Below are positions 57,824-64,000 of a DNA stretch of 64,000 bases, piece by piece. The translations under genes and the position numbers were made by a program. The stretch spans positions 237,915,143-237,979,142 of the forward strand of contig OX465281.1 in the NCBI GenBank assembly GCA_949987705.1. The letters are read 5' to 3'. The number at the start of each line of letters is the position of its first letter. Positions within the stretch are counted from its first letter, which is position 1. Below the pieces are notes generated by a model that searched no databases, was not told where the DNA came from, and saw only the letters and a program-made list of their open reading frames with translations. Source of the stretch: Thereva unica (Eukaryota > Arthropoda > Insecta > Diptera > Therevidae).

Positions 57824-59956
57824 AAGGCATTTTGAAGGAGATCCCAAAATCCACTTTGATGAATGATTTAATCACTATTATTAACTAGAATTATTTTGAT
57901 TCCTCCATTTAGTTGTCCTGATAGTCAGTTATTAACTCGGTCTCTTTGAAGTGCTCAAACTTTATCTGAAACTATGTATAGATATAGTGCACACATCCAT
58001 CCCGTTTTTTATTTCGACTCTTGATAGGAGTTTTGCAACTTTCTTTATCAATAAAAATTGGCCTTGATATTGGCAGCCAGGGACCCAAAAACCGAATGGC
58101 AAAACTTTCTCCCCGGAAAAGTAATTAAGGAAGAAGCATGGAGACCTTGTCCTGGTCCGCCAGTGATCTACTGGGAGTTGAACTGAAAGGAATAAAGAAG
58201 GAGAAACAGGAAAAAAAACTTTGACAGACAGAATGTAACCTTCCTTTCTACAACAAGTGTTATTTATGTTATCTTAGAAAATGAGGTCCTGAGGACTATA
58301 GGGGAGGATCCTTGGGCGTAAAACTTTAACCACATATACCAGCAAATCGAATTCAAGGATACGAATGAAAGATGTTTACTCTTCTTTGGGCCTATTTAAA
58401 CGCACTCCAGGAAATTGAAAAATGGTCCAAAAAGGTTATTCAGGATCTGTTGAGGGATTTTCGTTTCTTTTCTTTTTTTTAAAGAAGAATTGTGTCCTTG
58501 TGGTTTGGGGTATGATTTTAATAACATTTTTTTTTATTTAAAACTTCCCAAGTAAAATTGTTGAATGGCAATTCTGCCTGAAAGATTCATCAATCCTGCT
58601 CACTTAAAATTCCTCCCCAAAAAGATCGTTCAATCTAGGGGGTATAAAAAATTCCTAAGAAACTCCTTAAACGCATTCTAAACAGGAAAAAAATTCACAC
58701 ACCTCCGCAATATTTTTTATGGCACATTAAGGATATTGTGAGAAAATCATATAAGAAAAGAATCCTTTAGTTTGTGACATGAGGGAAAATTAAATCTGCG
58801 CCTGTAGGATACACAGATAACAATCCACAATATAGACCTGAATGCGGACGACATAAAACCAGACGGACGTAAATAGACACAGTGTAATCCTTTCCGAGGC
58901 AATAACAAGGATATCGTTTGGGCTCTGATTTACATAGAAGGGCTTTGCGCCATCGTTCTATGGGGCCAATAAAGATAAATGGCTACAGATTAGGGGGCAG
59001 TCATATTTGTTGGTTCGTTTCATTCTTCTAAGGATACCAAGATAGGTACCAAGGAAATGTCCCGACTTAAGTCTCTCAAATAAATGATTTCGTCCTCAAT
59101 TTAAACTTAAATGGATTTTAGGGCACTGAAATGAACATTTACAGAAGCGTAGGAGTTTTTTTTTTTGGTGTTGGTGCTAGGGCATTATCAACTTTTTTTT
59201 TATATATTTCCCTTCAGTATAAAGTAAGTAGTTACAAATTCTAAAGTGGTTTAGGATGGAGATATAATTCTTTACGCAAATTGGGGGGAACAGAGAGAAA
59301 AAAAGTTTCTTCCAATTTAAGGAGAGTTTCGATTTGTAATGGACTCTGGCAAATATTGATGGGTCCTAATGAGAGTATTCCGGTTGTTAAAGTAATGATC
59401 GAATAATTTTACCATAAAATCGTTCAATATCATTATAAAACGTTTAAAGTTCATTTAATATAAAATGTCGGAAGTCTATCCAATGAAATATTGACATAAA
59501 ATTAGTTTTGTTTATGTAATTGTGAGAGAATGAATCGATATTGGGAAGCTGTGGTGGTGGAGACGTTTATAGTAACTTTTAGGAACACATATTTTACGAC
59601 TATAATTTAGGGAGAATAATATTTGATGAAAATTAGATTTTAAATTTATGGAATTTTAAAATAGCACATTTCTTATGACTATGTTTGTTAAAACTGAATA
59701 ATTTAGATTAAATCTTAATTCTTTGACTGGTATGAAAGTATAAAAACCATTAACTGCGACGTGCTTATAGATGTATGTGTGCTATTGGTACAAACGTTTC
59801 ACTAAAGTTATTTCATCAGCCACCATATAGCCCTATTACCACAGAACACTGGCTTCGCGGATGGTACAGCAAAAAAGGTTAACTGACGAACTTTTGATGC
59901 GCCTTACTGAAATCTCCTTAAAAAAGTGGAAATGGAAGAAGATTTTTGCAATCCCG
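57824..59956. other. No recognised feature
   Basis: 2.1 kb, AT-rich, no open frame of 60 codons and no repeat recognised. Confidence 0.4.
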
Positions 59957-60034
59957 AGTAAAAATAAAAAATGGGCCTACGGCGGGCAAATCACGGCTGC
60001 TTTGGCTCTTTAAGGGGCATACGATGGCCGTAGA
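59957..60034 (+). repeat. Dispersed repeat, copy 2 (partner at 8131)
   Basis: See 8131-8206: same orientation, about 80-85 percent alike by eye. Confidence 0.7.
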
Positions 60035-60219
60035 ATCCAGCAAGTCAACCCAGTCCACTGCTAGACTGTATCATATCACGGTAACACGGTAAAAATTTGG
60101 ATTTCATTAAACTTTATCATTGTTAGCAGTTATGGAACTAAAAAGGTGCTGGAATGAAAAAGTAGACTGTCAATCCAGTCACTGTACTGGATTGTTTGCT
60201 GGAATGGGTATATTCCAGT

Positions 60220-60301
60220 CCCGGTTCACATTATTCCAGTGGTATTTCAGCGCTTTATTGGATGGCTGGACTGGATTGCTACTGGAGCAATGTGAACCGG
60301 G
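60220..60301. mobile_element. Short hairpin MITE
   Basis: CCCGGTTCACATTATTCCAGT and the inverse of ACTGGAGCAATGTGAACCGGG are the ends of an 82 bp element. CCAGT/ACTGG words recur inside and in the 70 bp before it. The target duplication is unclear. Confidence 0.65.
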
Positions 60302-60388
60302 TATAGCTGATTAATCGGGGTACCAAAAATTTACTAAGTTTAGGGCTTTACCTAGCGTACGACACACGCTCTTGTTCCGCCTGGTAGT

Positions 60389-60751
60389 CTGGTAAAATCT
60401 GCCGGTGACAAATGTGTTGTAGTCAGTGTATACTGTCCGCCCAATAGTTTTAACACTGAGATTGGTACTGAACTTGCCAACCTTATTGCAAGGCTCTCTC
60501 TGCACTACGAAAACATAATTGTTGCTGGTGATTTTATTGTTAACCTTCTGAAAGTCAATAATCGTTCGACTGCACTTAAGCAATTCCCTGTATCGCTGTA
60601 TTTACATATCTTGAATGAACTGCCAACATTTTTGAACTGCCAGAATTTCTCCCTACTCGATATTCTAGCTACCACTGCCACGGATGCTGTATTAAAACGC
60701 AGTCAAATCTCCCCGCCTAGTTTTCTTGATCATGACCTAGTATTTCTCTAA
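60389..60751 (+). pseudogene. LINE C: endonuclease C-terminal part
   Basis: A 120-codon frame shows SAGDKCVVVSVYCPPNSFNT, IIVAGDFIVNLL (GDFN expected, Asn changed to Ile), SLLDILATTATD and FLDHDLVFL (S.HD block). These are the later blocks of an AP-like endonuclease. It stops at 60749-60751, and the polyprotein resumes in another frame from about 60754. The 5' part of the endonuclease and ORF1 are missing. Confidence 0.8.
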
Positions 60752-60753
60752 CT

Positions 60754-62064
60754 AAGTTTGCATTTTCTCCTCCCTCTTCATCTTCTTCCATTTCGTATCG
60801 TGACTATAGCAACATTAATTTAGATCAGCTTTCTGTAGTCGCTGCGGCAATGCCGTGGGATGATATCTATTACACCACTTGTATCGACACTAAAGTTGAT
60901 CTATTAACTGCTTTTATTTATCACCTTTTCGATCAGTGTGTCCCTATAGTAACGAGAAGGCGCCAGGTATTTCGCCATTGTCCATGGTATTCCCGTGAAA
61001 TCCGCAATCTGATAAATCAGCGTGAGTTTATGTATAGGCGCTATCGCAGGACCAGGATTAATAGGTATCGTAATGCTTACAAACAACTTCGCAACCTAAT
61101 CACTTGTAAAGTCAAATCTGCTAAACGGGAGTTTTACTCCCGCAAGCTTGATCCCGCTCTAAATTCCAAACAACTTTGGTCCAATATTCGTTCTTTAGGT
61201 ATTAATACTTCTGTACCCACACCTTCTGATGTGGATGTAAATCTTCTCAATGCTTCCTTTATTCAATCTCCTCCCGATCCCACACTCTCCTCTCCCACGT
61301 ACTCCCCTTCATCTAGCTCACTCAGTACTGATGGTTTCAACTTTCGTTGTGTAGACTCCTGTGAAGTTCTTGAAACATTGCTGTCCATCTCATCTAACAG
61401 TATCGGTTGTGATGAAGTTTCTCCGCGATTTCTTATGTTACTCTCTCCACTAATTCTGGAAACCATCACTCATATCTTTAATTTCTGCGTGACAACTTCA
61501 CAAGTGCCCCTGATTTGGAAAAAGTCTGTTGTGATTCCATTACCAAAAAAAACCTGTCCAGTAGATTTAACAGATTATCGTCCTATTAGTATTCTTTCCT
61601 TTCTTGCCAAAGTCTTTGAGAAAATTCTCTTCGGTCAGATCACGCGCTATATTGAATCTAACAATTTCCTTTCTAAACTACAATCTGGCTTCCGTAAAAA
61701 CCATCGCTGCGAAACTGCTGTATTGAAGGTAACTTCAGATCTTCGTTCAGTCCTCGCTCAGGGTTATGTAGGATTACTTGTTCTTCTTTATTTCTCCAAA
61801 GCGTTTGACTCTGTAATTCACTCGCGTTTGCTTTCCAAACTTAGGACATTCTATAATTTTTCTTCTTCTGCCATCAGACTTTTCTCCTCCCTTCTGTCTA
61901 ATAGGTTACAGTGTGTTCGTCATAACGGGGTTGCGTCTTCATTCCTACCAGTACTTGTAGAGGTTCCACAAGGCTCAATTCTCGGTCCTCTCCTTTTCTC
62001 CCTGTATGTCAACGATGTTACCTCCGTTATTCAACGCTGCTCATTTCATCTACATATATGCTGA
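60754..62064 (+). pseudogene. LINE C: reverse transcriptase, first part
   Basis: This frame has the pre-RT linker (FRHCPWYSREIRNLINQRE) and RT blocks DYRPISILSFLAKVFEKIL, LQSGFRKNHRC and VEVPQGSILGPLLFSLYVND. Motif A reads LLYFSKAFDSV: the first catalytic Asp (expected LLDFSKAFD) is Tyr, so the RT would be dead even if the frames were joined. The frame shifts at about 62040-62060, just before motif C. It is a Jockey/CR1-type element, related to but distinct from LINE A. Confidence 0.88.
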
Positions 62065-62606
62065 TGATCTTCAGTTGTACACCTCGTGTCCTCCTAGTAA
62101 AATCAGATCTTGCATCTCAAATCTTAATGATATTCTGTCCCAAATAAATGAATGGAGTTCTTCCAATTTTCTCAAATTAAATCCTAATAAGTCCAAAGCA
62201 CTCATCCTTAAACGTCCCAATAGGTTCCTGGACAATATTCCAAATATCGTCCTTGATAATATTCCTCTTCCCTTTGTTGAATTTGTCAATAATCTCGGTA
62301 TTGTTATTAATGACAGACTATCCTGCTGGGATCATGTCTCACTTATATTCTCCAAGATCTATGGCACATTGCGTAAACTTTGGCTCTATGGTAATCTCTT
62401 ACCACAATCTATTCGTGCCAAGCTAGTTAAAACTCTCGTGGTGCCACATTTTCTTTATGGTGCCCTTGTTTCCATTTCTTTTGACTCATCCTGTCGTCAA
62501 CGTCTTAAGGTAGCATTTAATGATTATCTACGGTATATTTTCCACTTGAGACGCTCGGATCATGTGTCTGGCATACAACATTCTTTATTAGGTCATGAAA
62601 TTTTTT
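62050..62606 (+). pseudogene. LINE C: reverse transcriptase motif C and thumb
   Basis: The shifted frame reads FIYIYADDLQLY (motif C), then INEWSSSNFLKLNPNKSKAL and FVNNLGIVINDRLSCWDHV (the F..LG...D..L.W..H block). It ends at 62606, where the frame shifts again. Confidence 0.88.
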
Positions 62607-62849
62607 AAAGCATTTTATGCTAAAAGTCTTGTATACCTCTTTGACTTCCTAGCTGCTTTACAGTCCCTGAGATCAATCAAATTCCTTATACCTGCTCATT
62701 TGTCCCTAATTGGTAGTCGCTCCTTCTTTGTGTATACAATTAGACTTTGGAATTGCCTTCCTAACGCAATAAAAAGGATAGGCACAGCAGCTACTTTCAG
62801 AAAGCAAGCATCTAGTTTTCTCTTTTCCTCTTCCTCACCTTTTCTTTAG
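62595..62849 (+). pseudogene. LINE C: C-terminal end
   Basis: Reads LIGSRSFFVYTIRLWNCLPN, the conserved C-terminal R.WN.LP block of Jockey/CR1-type LINEs, and stops at 62847-62849. A pyrimidine-rich 3' region of about 120 bp follows. Confidence 0.82.
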
Positions 62850-62984
62850 TTCTTTTTATTTCCTTTCTATTTTTCCCCCTATCTAACCCTCTTATCTATC
62901 CCCTATAATTTTCTTTTCACTTCAACATTATTTATTAAAGGCTAGTTTAAGTTATTTTTTTAATTGTGGAAGTGCTGTTAAATT

Positions 62985-63251
62985 CCTCCTTCATGAGACC
63001 AAAACAGTGTTCGATCCGAATACGACACTTGCTAAGATGTTTATTAAAACCAGCTCTTTCTTAAGGGTCCCTTGATTTGAGGTTATTCTGAAAGGAGTTA
63101 TAACAGTAGGTGTTAATTTATAGGCACTATCCGCCACTAAATACTCAAAACCAGTAAAGAATTCCAAGTATTTGATTGACAAATCGCAATTGTTGAATAT
63201 CTTACTATCGTGAGCACTTCCTATCGTGAACTCTCCACTCCAAACCTCCAT
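62985..63251 (-). pseudogene. Harbinger-type transposase relic, C-terminal DDE part
   Basis: The frame reads TIGSAHDSKIFNNCDLS and FEYLVADSAYKLTPTVITPF, matching the PGS.HDSR.F and L.DSAYPL.P...TPF blocks of HARBI1-like transposases, whose DDE residues include the Asp of SAHDS-type and DSAY blocks. The sequence then decays before the usual RIEHCFG block (a VVFGSN trace remains). It lies 3' of a frameshifted N-terminal part. Confidence 0.82.
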
Positions 63252-63255
63252 TCAC

Positions 63256-63534
63256 TTACAGGCCTATGTGAATTTTAATTTCGTGCTCACAAACTGCCTG
63301 CGTTTTTAAGGCATAAATATGTTTGCTGGAAAAATATGTTTCTGGATCCTCAGATGGCTTTTCGGATATATCTCTAATCAACTCCAGAATGACTTTGAAA
63401 TTAGGCCAATTAACTCGTGTAATTTCTCTAAATCGGTTCTCGTCCATATTTGGCAAAATATTCAGTATGTAATCTTGCGATTTTGCCACAGATTGAAGAA
63501 CGAATGGCACTGCATATTTAAAATGTTCAGCCAC
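63256..63534 (-). pseudogene. Harbinger-type transposase relic, N-terminal part
   Basis: About 92 codons (MAEHFKYAVPFVLQSVAKSQ start) with NRFREITRVNWPNFKVILEL, reminiscent of the N-terminal F....R....F..L...I block of Harbinger transposases. The middle of the protein, including the first catalytic Asp, is missing between this and the downstream part. A 21-22 bp sequence at the junction (63243-63264) recurs at 63952-63973. Confidence 0.6.
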
Positions 63535-63815
63535 AACAATGGAAATAGTAAAGTCATATAATATTTCCTCTTCTTTTTGTTGTGCATTATTCTCTCTAAA
63601 ACAAAAAGATAAAAATTATAGGGTCTAATGAAAGATACATTTTCTTCCAAATAACTCTAACATAAGTATATCATCAATCGTTGTTCTTACTGCATTTCAG
63701 CATCTTCAGAGTTAAATTTTTATGCCCGCAATAGAAATCAATTTCAAAGTAGTCTATAAATTATATTGACAGAATTGCGCGGCAAATTACACGGCGAATT
63801 ACATGATTTAACGTA

Positions 63816-63892
63816 GGGGTGTTCACTTAACAGGGCCGAGTAAATTTACTCAAATACGAAAATGTAAATTTACCATTTTGGGTGAATACCCC
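63816..63892. mobile_element. Tiny hairpin element with TA flanks
   Basis: GGGGTGTTCACTTAA and the inverse of TTGGGTGAATACCCC form the ends of a 77 bp element. TA flanks both sides (63814-63815, 63893-63894). A second palindrome, GAGTAAATTTACTC, lies inside. Confidence 0.65.
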
Positions 63893-64000
63893 TAGTGTAA
63901 AATTGCGAGAAACTAAGTTAAATCAAGTAAAACATGTTTTTCCACTAAAAACCTCCATTCACTTACAGGCCTCGACAAAAACTTAAACGCGGCTCCAGAC

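Overview
The window looks like a repeat-filled stretch of an insect genome, most likely a fly. It is AT-rich and carries short TTAGG runs, Gypsy, RTE and Jockey/CR1-type retroelements, mariner, Harbinger and TTAA-target elements, and tRNA-headed short repeats. I found no convincing host protein gene and no functional tRNA or rRNA gene. Almost everything recognisable is a mobile element or a relic of one, and much of it is nested.

Layout. 0.17-4.4 kb: a minus-strand LINE (ORF1 end, endonuclease, RT start) split by a 1.7 kb element with TTAA target duplications, which itself carries a 137 bp palindromic MITE; a further MITE follows at 4.4-5.0 kb. 5.5-13.1 kb: two broken plus-strand RTE copies and a separate RT relic with an FADD motif. 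15.0-22.0 kb: an about 1.3 kb fold-back element (arms about 450 bp) swollen to 6.9 kb by a LINE, by a DNA transposon inside that LINE, and by a separate 1.1 kb element with a 5 bp target duplication. 22.5-28.2 kb: MITEs, a mariner relic carrying a Harbinger MITE, two direct copies of a tRNA-headed repeat and a 347 bp inverted repeat with tRNA-like ends. 28.7-44.1 kb: a very large, apparently young Gypsy retrotransposon with about 3.5 kb LTRs, intact gag and pol and a textbook -1 frameshift signal. 44.7-64.0 kb: further RTE, Jockey/CR1 and Harbinger relics, hairpins and minisatellites, separated by long stretches in which nothing was recognised.

The elements record an order of events. The RTE, mariner and Cys-rich relics are old and full of stops. 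The LINEs are older than the DNA transposons that cut them. The Gypsy element is the youngest: its two LTRs differ by one substitution that I saw plus a few length differences, and both of its reading frames are open. A 200-N assembly gap lies exactly at its left edge.
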